This document shows, one piece after another, positions 12,011 to 23,881 of a DNA stretch of 64,000 bases. The translations under genes were made by a program, and so were the position numbers. The DNA is from Bathynomus jamesi. Its lineage: Eukaryota > Arthropoda > Malacostraca > Isopoda > Cirolanidae. The stretch lies in assembly GCA_023014485.1 (NCBI GenBank), contig JAJOZX010002575.1:538501-602500 (forward strand), given 5' to 3'. The notes below the pieces were generated by a model. It did no database searches, was not told the origin of the DNA, and worked only from the letters and a program-made list of their open reading frames with translations. The number at the start of each line of letters is the position of its first letter. Positions within the stretch are counted from its first letter, which is position 1.

Positions 12011-12869
12011 GTAAGTCATAAATCAAAGTGAGTGGTGTTCGTTACAACAAACACTGAACCAGTTTCTCATTACTTATTTCTCATTTCTCATTAATAAGGC
12101 GATATTAACTTCTTTTATTCTCTTCTTATGTTACATGGAATGACTATAAATGACATATATGACTGGATTCTTTGGATCTGATATATTTGCATGTCGGTTA
12201 TAAATAGATATAGAGTGTAACATATATGTGGATAGTAGTCTATTATGACTTGATCCTCTGGATCGAGAGATTTTATCTTTAGTTTTAAATCGATAATTAA
12301 TTAATTAGTTTTAAATTGATAATTATTTAGTTTTGTAAAAATTGGTCGTTGCCAATGTACAGGCAGTTCTTACATAAATTTCTTATGTTCTTGTGGTTCG
12401 GAACCCACGTAAAATTGTAGGTCCCGTCCGCCACCACGGAGGACATACACAATACACAATTACGAACACAGTTAGGTAGACCAGCCATGAGTGGATCCTA
12501 GGGTCTTTGTTGGTCTGAAACATTACATTACAACATTACATTATATGAGCAAAAATGTTACGTCTACAAATTCTATTTTCTTTCTTATTGCCATTATAGA
12601 AAACGCAATAGTTGTTGTTTATGTGCCCATGGTCCTTTTTATAGGGACCAAGTTTCTAAGCCCTAAAACTCAATTATATCTAGACATTCGTTTTTTTTTA
12701 CAATTTCAACAAAAAGTATACAAATTAATGAACATTTGGGACAATTTTGGAGTCAATATTTAAAAATCTTCATAAAAATTTACTATAACAATTCAAGGAA
12801 AACTAAAAAGCAGCTTACCGTTAAGATTTTCTTCTTTGTTTATGTTTTGCTGTGTTCAGGACTACCAAC
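12011..12869. other. AT-rich spacer with no recognised gene
   Basis: Contains TTAATTAATTAG runs and a GC-richer patch at about 12400-12450 (GTTCGGAACCCACGTAAAATTG, GTCCCGTCCGCCACC) that looks like part of a dispersed repeat. The open frame at 12491-12763 is AT-driven and shows no domain. The last 8 bases (CTACCAAC, 12862-12869) are the target duplication of the next hAT element. Confidence 0.45.
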
Positions 12870-13697
12870 CAGGGCCGTTTCTAGCCATTAGGGGGCCCTA
12901 AGCAGTATGCCCACTTGAGGCCCCACCCCTCCATCCACCAACTCACGCCTTACTACATCACCTCAGCACACACATACAAAAAATGGCTGTGTTAATAAAA
13001 ACAATTATGAAACAATTTTAATGAAACATTTATGTCCAAAACAACAAATATGTACTTTCAGAAGACAAACAGAAAAAATACTCTTCATGAAATTCCTGAA
13101 AATTAGCTTATACATTATTTAGAATAAATGACACAGAACTATGTATAAAAAAATAATGCAATTATCAACTACCAAACAATTACTAACTCTACGATACAAT
13201 CGTGTAATAGCTAACAGTTATACAGAACAGTTTGTATCTTCAAAATTTTTGCCTCCTAGATTTTTTCTGGGCGAAATCATCAATAACATCATCACATGAA
13301 ATCTCCCTGCCAACGTCCTGGTTGATGCTTATGATGCCAAGGCCACTGAGGGCGATCCTGCCCCATTGATGATCTGAGGTAGTTTTTGATTAGCTTCATC
13401 TTAGAGAAGCTTCTCTCGGGTGACGCTACTGTCACAGGTAGAGTGCAGGCAATTCATAGTGCAACCCAGAGATTGGGGTATAGTTCCTCCAGTTGCTTCT
13501 GATGAATGAAGGAGAGAAGCTCCAATGCAGTCATGTTGTGTGAAGGTAAAATCGGCAAGTTCTTAATTTCGAGGGCCAGTTCTCTTCCATCAATGTCAGA
13601 GTCAGCTCCAGAGCTCAGTATCTTAGAGAGCTTTTCACACTTGCAGGACAAGTCTTCCTTGTTCATTGTGGTGAAGTTTAGGAGGACCCCAAGTATG

Positions 13698-14545
13698 TCC
13701 AGGGCCGGATTAACCATTAAGCAAAATAAGCCCGTGCTTAGGGCATCAAGGGAAGGGGGGCACCACAGAAATTTTCCATTGTCGGATTTACCATGGATTT
13801 ATTATACTATTATAATCGCGGCTTATAGCCTATAAGCTGTTGAAAACTGATTATATATATTCATATATACAGTAGTATTTATTTTTTTTCATTGTTTGAA
13901 TTTGTAGTGAACAACAACCCTTTTGAGAGAATAAATATATTTCGTTGTAATCACACACTTTACGCTTTGCGTTATTATTTTGTTTATATCAAATCTTTGA
14001 GCGCCATATTAAAAATACATATAGATTAAATATTTTCGTGTGCTATATATAGTAAATGTAAAAACAAGATTCAGTCATGCTGAACTTTATAAAATAATTG
14101 TAGAAGACAATATTGAGTGTGCCTTCCCAAATGTAGAAATTGCCTTTCGTATATTTTTAACATTAATGGTCACAAATTGCTCAGCTGAGCGTTCATTTTC
14201 TCAGTTGAAGTATATTAAAAATACCAACAGAACAACTATGCAACAAGGCAGGCTGGATGCCTTATCTCTACTAAGTATAGAAGCAGATGTGTTACGTAAG
14301 ATTAGTTTTGAGGATCTGATCAAACTTTGCAATTAAAAAAAGTAGGAGAAAACTTTTCAAATATAAATGAAGTGGAAGTATACAAAAATAAACATTATTT
14401 TCCATCTTACTGTAAGTTTTGTTTCATTTCAAAAAATAAAATTTTATTTTATGGTTTATTTTTGTTTATATTTTGAATTACATATATATGGGGCACCAAA
14501 ATCTTTTAAGTGCTTAGGGCCTCTAAAGGTCTTAATCCGGCCCTG
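13698..14545 (+). mobile_element. Small hAT element nested in the hAT transposase gene
   Basis: The termini CAGGGCCGGATTAACCATTA and the inverted ..CTTAATCCGGCCCTG are flanked by a perfect 8-bp duplication AGTATGTC (13690-13697 and 14546-14553). At 848 bp it is a deletion derivative. It lies in the opposite orientation to the host hAT gene. Confidence 0.92.
14040..14336 (+). pseudogene. C-terminal hAT transposase fragment (dimerisation domain)
   Basis: The fragment reads IVEDNIECAFPNVEIAFRIF, then LMVTNCSAERSFSQLKYIKN, then QGRLDALSLLSIE, the standard end of a hAT transposase. It ends naturally (KLCN, stop). The N-terminal zinc finger and catalytic core are missing from this 848-bp element, so it must depend on an autonomous relative. 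Confidence 0.85.
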
Positions 14546-15960
14546 AGTATGTCCCTCACATCATCTAATGTTTTGAATCTTTCATTTATTGACCCGATGG
14601 CACAATCCATCACCACATTGAAAAATTTGACTTCCAACCTCTTTAAGGCTTCTGTAAATGGTTCGTCAGGAGCTTCGTAAGCAAAGTGCTTTTTTTGTGG
14701 ATCTGAGCCTCTTCTCCTTCAGCACAGCCTCCACATTCATTTCCTCACATATGTCCCTAGCTACGACTTGTTCTGCAACAAAATCTGTGTTTCTGTAGCT
14801 GGTGAGTGAGTCTTTTGTTTTTGTGAGGAGGTTGACTGCCACATCAAACTGCATTGTAGGAGACTGCAGAAGTTTGCTGATTAAATTATACTCACAAGAC
14901 GTGTGAGAACATCTCGCCAGCGTCTTCGCTCTACCTCCATTAATGATATTTCAGTTTGGTCAATGGTCCTCCCAGTTTTTAGCCGTAGTTCCAGATCCTT
15001 TCATGTTGCCATGTTATCTGCATGTTCTGAACTATTTTCATGGCCTTTCAGAAGCGAACCAACGTTCATCCACTCTGAAAGTCCATCCGTAATTAGTTTG
15101 TACGACTTCCTTGAAAACAACTTGCAACAGAAGCAATAAAGTGCATCATTCCTTCTAGAGTACATCAGCCAGCTTCGCTTTATTTTTTCCCCATTAATTA
15201 ATGTTCTGTACATGTAATGGTGATGAACGCTTCTACTATCCTCTCTTTTAGGGAATGTGAAATCTGGACTGATTTGAAATGGTCCTCGAGACACCAGATC
15301 TGTCTTCAAGGCATCTGACAGGACAACTGGCCAGTCATACGGATCAAGCGGTGGAGCAGATCTTGGTTCTTGTTGTTCAGTAGAAATGCCTGTGTGTGGT
15401 GTTTGAAATTGAACAGAAGATGGGCCACTTGTTGGTTCATCAGGCTCTACTTCTACTGGTGTTTGAGGTTGCATAGAGGATGGTCCTGCTGTTGGCTCAT
15501 GATGCTCATCAGGCTTTGCTGAGGATGGCTTTTCCAAATATTTCAGTAGTGCTCCTGAGAAGAACATAACATTACATATTCTGTTAATTTTTGCTAAAAT
15601 ACTTTCTTATCTTGTTTGATAATTGATCTGTGTGAACAGAATTTGAGGTGATGTGATCCATTAAATTTCACATTTCGAAATATTATAAATATTACAGAGA
15701 CTAGCTTACTCTACACGAATCCTGAGCACTTGCCTAGCTTGATGGTCTACCTAACCTAGTTGCCTGAACTGTAATGATAAGAATATACAAGTGGCACATC
15801 TCACCTGTGTTACTGGAAAGCTTCTCCTCCTCTATTTTCTTCTTTTTCCGTTTTTCAGCTCCTGATGGATAATGTCGTTTCATTTTCCAAGATGCTTGAA
15901 GTCACATCTAGTTAACCACAACTAATCTGCTAAATAATAATAATCATAATAATAATGATG

Positions 15961-15967
<7 letters not shown>

Positions 15968-15996
<29 letters not shown>

Positions 15997-16006
15997 TGTT
16001 ATAATT
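15968..16006. repeat. (TAA)n microsatellite
   Basis: About a dozen uninterrupted AAT/TAA units lie in the 5' region of the hAT element. Confidence 0.95.
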
Positions 16007-16355
16007 GTAACGTTAATCAAATACATTCAAATAACCAGACCATTTAGGTTTTAACTAACAAAATTTACATTATCTGAAAAAGATGAGAAAAGAATTAATA
16101 AACTTGAAAACATAACGAAAATAATCCTATGTTTTGAAGTGTTACAAAATCTCTTAATAATTAGTAAATTAGTGAAATAATGTTTTACAATACTAGAAAA
16201 ATTAAGCATTTAGGAAAGTATAAGCATATAGTAAGAATAAAGTTAAATAATATAGAAATAAGATCTCACAATAGTTATTTACACATAACGACCAAAACGT
16301 TTCGTTTGTCACCGTTTTATCACATTTGTCTCATACAAAAACTTTAATTAATACG

Positions 16356-16357
16356 AC

Positions 16358-16397
<40 letters not shown>

Positions 16398-16398
16398 T
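16356..16398. repeat. (TAA)n microsatellite next to the Academ-like insertion
   Basis: A second AAT/TAA run ends about 20 bases from the left end of the Academ-like element. Confidence 0.95.
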
Positions 16399-16418
16399 TA
16401 ATAATAACCAGCTATATA

Positions 16419-16920
16419 GTGGGGCGGCATAGCTGCCATATCGACGTGAATTGTTCATTTTTTGATACAAGCATGAAAATTGGCACAGAGATAGCTGAAT
16501 GGATTGTAAAAAGATTTGGATATGGAGGCATCACGAAATTTTATTATTTTCAAGACGGCGCGGCGGCCTGGCGGCCGAAAAATTGAAAAATATCAAAATG
16601 CTCTTAGAGTATCAACTTTGGTCTCAAATTGAAGCTTACAGTCAGAGGAGTAACATCTACTTTATAAGTGATAGTGAGAATATTGATATTTAAATCTATA
16701 AAATAGGTTTATTGAAAAAATTTAAAAAATTGAAAAATATCAAAATGCTCTTAGAGTATCAACTTTGGTCTCAAATTGAAGCTTATAGTCAGAGGAGTAA
16801 CATCTACTTTATAAGTGATAGTGGGAATATTGATATTTCAATCTATAAAATAGGTTTATAGAAAAAATTGAAAAATATCAAAATGCTCGTAGAGTATCGA
16901 CTTTGGTCCCAAATTGAATT
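16419..16920 (+). repeat. Left inverted arm of the Academ-like element, with about 141-bp tandem units
   Basis: After the terminal 160 bp, a unit beginning near AAAATATCAAAATGCTCTTAG occurs at about 16586, again at about 16735 and partially at about 16873. This gives roughly 2.4 tandem copies. The small open frames here are products of the repeat, not genes. Confidence 0.8.
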
Positions 16921-16975
16921 GATTGATATTTTATTTACACAAGAACAATACAACATAACTACATGCTACGTATCA

Positions 16976-19900
16976 CTACTGAGAAGAACAATTCCCCTCA
17001 CACGCACATAAGGCCGTACATGGAAGTTCAGCCTTTCTGCAGGTGCAGCGCTTCATACATCCTTTTGTGCGCTTGCATGAAACCAGCTCTTGACAGGCCT
17101 TTGATGCCTCGAGTAGGTTCGTCCAGTGTGGTTCGTACAGGCGGTCACCAGTCTTGGTCCATCCCCAGTTAGTGGGGCAAGGGAGATCTGGATTTGGTAG
17201 AAGTGTCTGTCCCCACACATGACCTCCCTGGTAGGTCGCCCTCTTCACATGCTGTTCTAGAGCTGCCCTTGTTGGTGGAATCAACTGCACGTTGTTGTTC
17301 TTTGCAAACATCTTCTGTCGAGCTATATGTATGTCAGAGCTGGTGCTTGTTCGGTCGTACAAGAGGATGACGAACCTTTCGATGGTAGACATGACACATT
17401 CTGGTACAGTAATTGGTGCTGAAGAGACCTTCAGCAGCGCAGCTGTTAATTCCGGAAACACAGCCCAGATGGTCCAGGCAGTCTTCTTACCATGCCCAGT
17501 AAAGCTGGACACGGTGTCGCACCCAGTCAGAGCGTGAAACATCGGCAATGCCTGAGCCTTCTGTCGACCAAGCCCAGCTGCTATTTCGTGTGCTGACAAG
17601 TACCGAAATCCCTTTCCAGTTCCGAATGCCAGCCAGAGTTCATCTCCAGGTTGCAGCTCCGGTACCACAGACACGGCCAACACCACAACGTCTGTGTCAA
17701 CCGTCCGAAGCATGATCTTGCGGTGGCCATGCTGTGCAGCATGTGACACATGCAGCAACAGCTGCCGAGTGTCGGCTTCCTCATGGTGGCATGGAGCGAG
17801 TGATGCCAGATCATCCAGTGGCGGCTTACTGAGGACTCTCTCTCCATCGGTGATGATTAGCTGTTTGCCCTCCATGTTGAACCACCGGAGGGCAGCTTCA
17901 GACAGGAACCTAAACAACTCCGTCTTGTTGCAGTCCACACGGAGGAAACTTGGCCAATTTCTTGGTATGGCAGTTGCAGCTACAACACGTCTGCGCACTC
18001 CTTGTCCTCGTTTTGTTCTTGCCATGCCTTTCAGCGAATCCTGCTTGTAGGTGTCCCACACTAGATCCAGGCGTGTCACTTGCTGCAGTTTTGTGGACAG
18101 GTAGGGAATGAATATCTGACTAGCATACTCATCAAAGTTCTTTGCAGCACCGGGCTTCAACATGTGAACTATGGCAGCCCCATCAATAACTATACAGGTT
18201 GTAACAGGAGCGTCAGCATGGACTTCAGATAGGTTTTCTAGGCATTGAAGTAGGTCACTCTTAGTACCTAAGCGCAGTCTACCATCATCAGAGAGTGCTG
18301 GAGGGCATGCTTGGTTCTCATGGCGAAAGAACTCCTCTAGGTTCCCGTCCCTGGTCTGGCAACCAATGTACAGCCGCGAAAAGAGTCCGACGTTATTTTT
18401 CAGACACACCAGTTGGTGCTTCCCTTTACTTGCTGTCTTCGGCCTGGGGTTGACAAAAACGTTCAGCTTGTTGCGACGTATGATGTCATCAATGGGCTTC
18501 GTTCTTTCTACCAGACGCTCTCTGGTGAAGGTTTTGAACTGCTCCTTGCCAATCATCTTCACCTTCTGGACAGCATCGACCGCTGCAGGACCTGCAATTT
18601 CCTTGGAGTCGAGAACAATCAGGTCCACGCTTTCTTCCTCGAATGGGTTGCCAAGATCTTCTATCACATTAACAAGGGAGATGACATCTTTGGTAAATGC
18701 GGTCTGCACACTGGCTGTCTGATCGTGGTGCCGTGTGTCAATTTGCATTCCCCTGTGCTGGTGCCCATCTTGGAACTCTTGTATTGCCGCGGCGATTTCT
18801 GGTCCAGCAATCATCCAACGCCGAAGGGCACTTGGGTTGTCCGTAAGGCCAACAGCTCCACCGTCCCCTTTAATTAGGGCGTTGTTCTGCTCATGTGCTT
18901 GGTCAATTGGGATTGAGGAGAACACTTTCTGGGTCTTCTGAACTGTGAAGCTGCCAGCCGTGAATTTTGCGGCCACATCTGGGTGCTTTGTTGAAAGTTC
19001 AGCCATGTCTTTCAGGTGAACTGGGATCCACCTAGCGTAGTTGGTGCGATCCAGAGCGTGGAACCAGGGGGCGAGTTCAGTCAGGGCGTCGAGATACATG
19101 GTGAATGATGCCTGCCGTAGAGAACGCACGTAGACGAGTATCAGAAGCTCTATTTCCAGCACGGTTGCCCAATACTGAAATTGAGGATATGCATGTGTTC
19201 TGTTATGGCACCAGTCTTCAAAGTTTTCTGTCTCCCCTGCCTCAGCTGGATGTATCTGACAGCTTCTGTCGTATGCTCGTTTTTGTAAGATGTATAGTGC
19301 AGATGCGGTTACCTGGTGTGCTCGTCTGTACGCGTGCAAGAACGAATCAGCTGTCCCTGGTGATGCGATCTCGGCTTGCACTAATGCATGAACCCAACCA
19401 CTTCCTTGCAGCCAGTCACCCACCATCTTCAGGGCTGCCAACTCGATGTGGAGACCACCAAACATCACCACTAGTTTGTCTTCCCCGTAGCTCTCTGGCC
19501 ACTTCCACTGAATCTGCTTGGCCAAGGCAAACAGGGGTTGGTCGACGGTGATTACTGGTGTCTGCCCTGGATTAACATGTTCAATACATTTTCGCACAAC
19601 GTCCATTGAATGTCGGATCATGGCGGTTGTGTGTGCTCTCTCAAGGAAGAGTGGGAGCAAAGAAGTGGGGCATATAACTTGAGCTCCTGATGGCTGACGG
19701 CTGGCGTGAAAGGCAGCCCAAGACGTGTTTTCCTCTACGTCAGACCTTTCAAGGGCCTGTCTGACGTGGTCTAGCCACAGGTATTCAGTCTTTCTCTGTT
19801 CTGGGAAGCCTTCTCGGCACAGAGACACCACATCAGCAGGTGGGATAGTTTGATTTGTAATGGTGCTGGTGACAGTTGGAATGTTAGTATAGTTGTACGG

Positions 19901-21561
19901 CAAGTTTATGACGATCTTCTTATCGCTTGCTTTACCGGACCCTTCTGCGATGACGATACTCCGATTAACCCCTTCGCCAGTGAAGGATGGATGCTGGAAT
20001 AGGGAGATAGCAGTACCATGGAAGGACTCCTTAGCTGTTGTTGAACTTGGATTGTGATCTATGTTGTCGACAGCAGCAGTTGTGAACACACTGCCGCGCA
20101 TCTTTGGAGGGCAAACTACTTGCTCTCGTTGGAACTGCTGGCAGACGTTGTCTCCCATCTGTGCTGAGATTCGGAGAACACGGTCATATGAGATGCTAAT
20201 CCCATAGTGAAAAAGCCTGTCAACCAATTCCCTGTTGCGTGTGTGAGCATGAACCATCAACCCTAGGTAGGTGGGAAAAGGTGTCTCCTGAGAGGGTATG
20301 TGCCGGACATTGACAGAGGCTGTTGTCCCAGGCGTCCGATTATGCTTGACACTATTGAACTTCACCAACTGGGCGATGGTTAGTGCTGCATGCGTCGTGT
20401 GTGTCACGTGTTCTGTAATACTGGCACCATCCAGGACCATTCTCACCAAGCAAAGCAGTAGTTGCGGTACAGATTCTTCTTGGCATCCTTCAGCGAAACC
20501 AGTGAAGGGCTTGGCTTCTTGAAACATTTGGCGGCGGACCACCTGTGCTGCACGAGCAAGGCACACCGCATCTCTGTCACTGTCTAACTCGCAGGATTTA
20601 GCAATCGCAGAACCAACATCGTCATTAAATGCCAGAAGGACATCTCTTCCTTTCTTGTGGGCACTCATGTCTGGGAACTGTGACAGGAGTCGTTCTTTCA
20701 GTCGTGTCGTGTTAACTCTGCCATCTACTTTGACTCCTACCTGCTCCAACATAGCCGTGTAGCGGCGAGCAATATTAACCAGTTTGAACACCGGTGCTGT
20801 CGCCCCAAGACGTGTTTCTTCGATGTATAGAACCAAATCGGCGAAGACAGTAGTGGCTATTTCCCTCTCGCGAGCAGTTTCTTTAGATTCGGCAGCCTTT
20901 GCCTTCCTTGCTCGATTGTACAAACCTACTAAACATTTGGCATGGTACTTAGCCTCCAGAGCCACAACGTCTCCCACACTGAGTCTGGCAAGCAGGTGTG
21001 TGTCTTCAAGAATCTCAGCACAGGCCCGCACCCGGCTGTCTAGCTGGAAGGTTGATGCTGCGCGGATCCTTCTGCGCCAGCTGCTTGTCTGCAGAAGAAG
21101 CACAATGCTTCTTGGACGCCCTTCTCAGAAACTACGAATTCCGACCTCATGTGCTTGTATACACCTGTTTCGTCTCCATCTTGGCAATGACCGTCTGTTT
21201 CCAGTTTCCGTTTTTCTGCTCTCTTCAGCATAGTGTTGTTGAATTTGAGCTGGCATTTCTTGTGATACTGTGCATTGTGTGCAACCATGGCGGCTTCAAT
21301 GCCGCACCCTTCATCCAGTCTCTCTATCTTCAGTGTCTGTGGAAGTTGACCCAGTTCGCTGAATTTCACTAGGTTTTCTGCCAGTGAAGTGTATCCACTC
21401 CCAACGTCAGTTCTTTTCGACTGTGAAGGACGTGTTAGCTGCTCTGCCTTGTCCTCTTGGCAGATGATACACAGGTTCCAGTTGATCTCAGTTGGATGCA
21501 CGGACACTGATGACCACAGACGCTCTGGATCATCGACGTTGAAGCTTTGACTAGACGACAT
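16976..21561 (-). CDS. Academ-type transposase: XPG/FEN1-like nuclease with Cys-rich tail (one apparent frameshift)
   Basis: The first 170 or so codons run from the ATG at 21561 (MSSSQSFNVDDPERLW). They carry CIICQEDK, HNAQYHKKC and CFFC cysteine/histidine pairs. A single frame change near 21060-21100 leads into a 1,375-codon frame (21103-16976). In that frame, residues 969-1215 look like an XPG/FEN1 PIN-type nuclease. The acidic residues appear in order as VIDGAA (D974), HHEEADTR (about 1106), TVDTDVVVLAV (about 1136) and LTGCDTVSSFTGHGKKTAW (about 1194), the counterpart of the XPG 'GCDY...GIGPK' turn. The C terminus (about 1335-1373) has eight or more closely spaced cysteines (CMKRCTCRK..CTALCACEGNC). 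Presumed role: the element's nuclease/transposase. No other stops occur. A spliced form or a sequencing indel could explain the frame change. Confidence 0.83.
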
Positions 21562-22103
21562 GATGTTCCTTACAGGCGGCCCTGCAAAGAGAAAAGAACA
21601 ATATTACATTAATATTTCAGCTGTAGCAATTCAACTAGATATCACCCACAAAGAGATGTGAACACAGAACACACACTCAGCGACTAAATTCCGTCAGCCC
21701 CAGTGGCACATTAATCGAATGGTACCCCCATCCCTCCTCATTGTTTTCCCCAAACACAATTTCATCACACGCCAGGCGACATCGGAAATGCAGCCCCGAT
21801 GACGTAGCAAAACGTAATGGTACCCTCATCCCCTCCTTATCGCCCCCACAGCAGTGACAATCACATTCAGAGCGACAAGCACAAATCAGTCGCTATCTGA
21901 TTAAACGTAATGATTTCCCATCCCTCCTGACCCCAAGCACAGTGTGATTTAAACATGCCGCAACAAAATGAAATTAGTCCTGCTTTATACCAACAGTGTT
22001 TATTAAATAACGTTACTAACAATCGCAAAGGTTGGTGATAGATATTTATAATTGATCGGTAAAAGATGTGGATACGCTTCATTGTCTAAAAATTAACACT
22101 AAA

Positions 22104-22109
<6 letters not shown>

Positions 22110-22193
<84 letters not shown>
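22110..22193. repeat. (TA)n(GA)n compound microsatellite
   Basis: An AT run followed by a GA run lies inside the right part of the Academ-like element, upstream of its gene. Confidence 0.95.
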
Positions 22194-22194
<1 letters not shown>

Positions 22195-22229
22195 AGCTAA
22201 ATTCACTTATAATAATAAAAAATAAAGCA

Positions 22230-22624
22230 CTAAATTTAGTACTGTCAGATAAAAAAAAACTACTGACTGTAAGCTTCAATTTGAGACCAAAATTGATACT
22301 CTAAGAGCATTTTTATATTTTTCAATTTTTATATTTTTCCAATAAACCTATTTTATAGATTGAAATATCAATATTCCCACTATCACGTATAGAGTAGATG
22401 TTACTCCTCTGACTGTAAGCTTCAATTTGAGACCAAAGTTGATACTCTAAGAGCATTTTCCAATTTTTCAATTTTTCGGCCGCCATCTTGGCCGCCATCT
22501 TGAAAATAATAAAATTTCGTGATGCCTCCATATCCAAATCTTTTTACAATCTATTTATCTATCTCTGCGCCAATTTTCATGCTTGTATCAAAAAACGAAC
22601 AATTCGATTGCTATGCCGCCCCAC
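22230..22624 (-). repeat. Right inverted arm of the Academ-like element
   Basis: An inverted copy of 16419-16920. It carries the CTTTGGTCTCAAATTGAAGC block of the tandem unit once in full and once in part, so the two arms differ in unit number. It also includes GGCCGCCATCTTGGCCGCCATCTTG, a short doubling where the left arm has only a GGCGCGGCGGCCTGGCGGCC version. Confidence 0.8.
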
Positions 22625-22746
22625 TATATTCCTATTCTTGTCCACTGAGCTATGACCTGGGAGCCTGTCTAGGGGTCCCCTAGTAGCAGCGGGGCCCTAA
22701 GCGGCCGCTTAGTCTGCTTATGCCAGGAAACGGCCCTGCTACCAAC

Positions 22747-23044
22747 GTATGAAAAAATGTGCCTTAGTTTTGTAACAAACTTACAGTGACATTCTAAGAG
22801 AGTTTTCTTTTGTGAATTTACAATAATTACTGTTAGAAAAAAATAAAAAATGTCAGGGTCCTTAAAATAGGACTACGGCCGTGAACGGGTTAATTAATTA
22901 AAACCAATAAAAGTCGCTTACCATATCACGTGATTAAACAAGGGCACCATGAGCAAAACTGTTGCGCAGCCAGAAGCACACCTCACCTCATAACCACCCC
23001 CCGCTCCGACAAAAAGAGTTGTCAGATATTTAGTTATATATGTA
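22747..23044. other. Short spacer between hAT and mariner-like elements
   Basis: AT-rich with a 3' AAAATAGGACTACGGCC stretch. No frame or paired ends recognised. Confidence 0.4.
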
Positions 23045-23221
23045 CAAGGTGTCCCAAAAGTCCCTATCTATTTTGTTGAAATAGGCTGAATTTTAAACAA
23101 ATGTCACACTGACCTGAATACAGATGTATTTCTATACAAATTACAAGTATTACACCATTAAAATCTTTAATTAGTAGTTTCCACATGTGTTCCATCTCTA
23201 TCTCTGCAAATCTCAAAGCGG

Positions 23222-23645
23222 TCAGCTGCAATTGCGGAACACATTTCCGAGCATTTCAGGCGTTATTTTCTCAACTGCTTGCCTAATGCGATCTCGCAGG
23301 TCTGGTAAATCTCGAATATTTCTGCGATAGACCTCTGATTTAATGAAACCCCAAGCAAAGAAATCCAATGGGGTCAAATCCGGAGATCGCGCTGCCCAGG
23401 GCCTATTTCCCCCCACGTCCAATCCAACGATTTGGAAAACGCTCGTTTAGGTATGTCTGAACAATTCTGGCATAATGACATGGTGCCCCATCCTGCTGAA
23501 AGACTACATTGTCGAGAATGCCATCTTCAGGAAGTTGAGGTTCTAGAAAATTTTGAAGCATATGAAAGTAAACAGGCCCTGTCACTGTAGCCTCTGCAAA
23601 GAAAAAGGGCCCGTAAATCTTAGACTTCGTCATTCCAAGCCACAC
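23222..23645 (-). pseudogene. mariner-like transposase, C-terminal catalytic part
   Basis: Two overlapping frames read VWLGMTKSKIYGPFFF, then DNVVFQQDGAPCHYARIVQTYLN and RFPNRWIGRGG, then WAARSPDLTPLDFFAWGFIK. They hold the second catalytic Asp (QQDGAP.HY) and the last acidic block (SPDLTPLDFF.WG). A one-base shift separates the halves near 23405-23420. The first catalytic block and upstream text to about 23870 are more decayed (KLVEQIENNNLMDRIMFSDE.T and N-R-I-W-A-N-E-K can be read). Confidence 0.8.
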
Positions 23646-23881
23646 GTTGACTTTAGGTGAGTTTCTTTCCTATTCAGTGAACTCAGTTGGCTTTTCATTA
23701 GCCCAGATGCGACAATTATGTCGATTGATTTTACCACAGGTCTGAAAAGTCGCCTCATCGCTAAACATAATGCGGTCCATTAAATTGTTATTTTCGATTT
23801 GTTCGACCAGTTCCGCACACATTGCTGCTCGTTTTGGAAAATCTTCCTCGTGTAAGCTGTGTAACAGCTGAATGTGATAAC

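Larger units (their letters stand above)
13250..15893 (-). pseudogene. hAT transposase with TTF-type zinc finger, interrupted
   Basis: Exon 1 (about 15893-15808) reads MKRHYPSGAEKRKKKKIEEE and ends at a GTGAGA donor. Exon 2 begins after an acceptor (TTCTCAG|GAGCACTAC) near 15557. It carries a Thr/Pro/Glu-rich linker, DPYDWPVVLS, then the TTF zinc-finger region with FPKR, RSWLMYSRRNDALYCFCCKLF and GHENSSEH (about 15330-15010). An in-frame TGA near 14998 and further shifts kill it. After the nested hAT, the C terminus resumes with LSFIHQKQLEELYPNLWVAL and LPVTVASPERSFSKMKLIKNYLRSS (13460-13360), the dimerisation helix. The order matches p52-repressor/ZMYM1-like hAT proteins. I recognise the family; activity is excluded by the breaks. 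Confidence 0.8.
16419..22624 (-). mobile_element. Academ-like DNA transposon (6.2 kb)
   Basis: The ends are inverted copies: GTGGGGCGGCATAGC at the left and GCTATGCCGCCCCAC at the right, flanked by TATA on both sides (16415-16418 and 22625-22628), consistent with a 4-bp target duplication. Homology extends inward for about 400-500 bp. Between the arms lies one large gene on the - strand. Academ elements are known to encode a very large protein with an XPG-type nuclease and a Cys-rich zinc finger and to make 3-4 bp duplications, which matches. The gene is visibly richer in G+C than the surrounding DNA. Confidence 0.82.
12870..22738 (-). mobile_element. hAT transposon (ZMYM-like transposase), host of two nested elements
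   Basis: The termini CAGGGCCGTTTCTAGCCATTA (left) and its inverted counterpart ending ..GGAAACGGCCCTG (right) are flanked by a perfect 8-bp duplication CTACCAAC (12862-12869 and 22739-22746), the hAT hallmark. Removing the nested hAT (13698-14545) and the Academ-like element (16419-22624) leaves about 2.8 kb, a normal hAT size. The transposase gene is on the - strand. The Academ-like element sits upstream of the first coding exon. Confidence 0.9.

Noticed and set aside
12400..12450. GTTCGGAACCCACG as a possible tRNA B box
   Set aside because: The match is partial and there is no A box at the required distance.
18366..18877. Frames of 118-154 codons on + inside the Academ gene
   Set aside because: Shadows of the large - strand gene, whose motif order and length are far more convincing.
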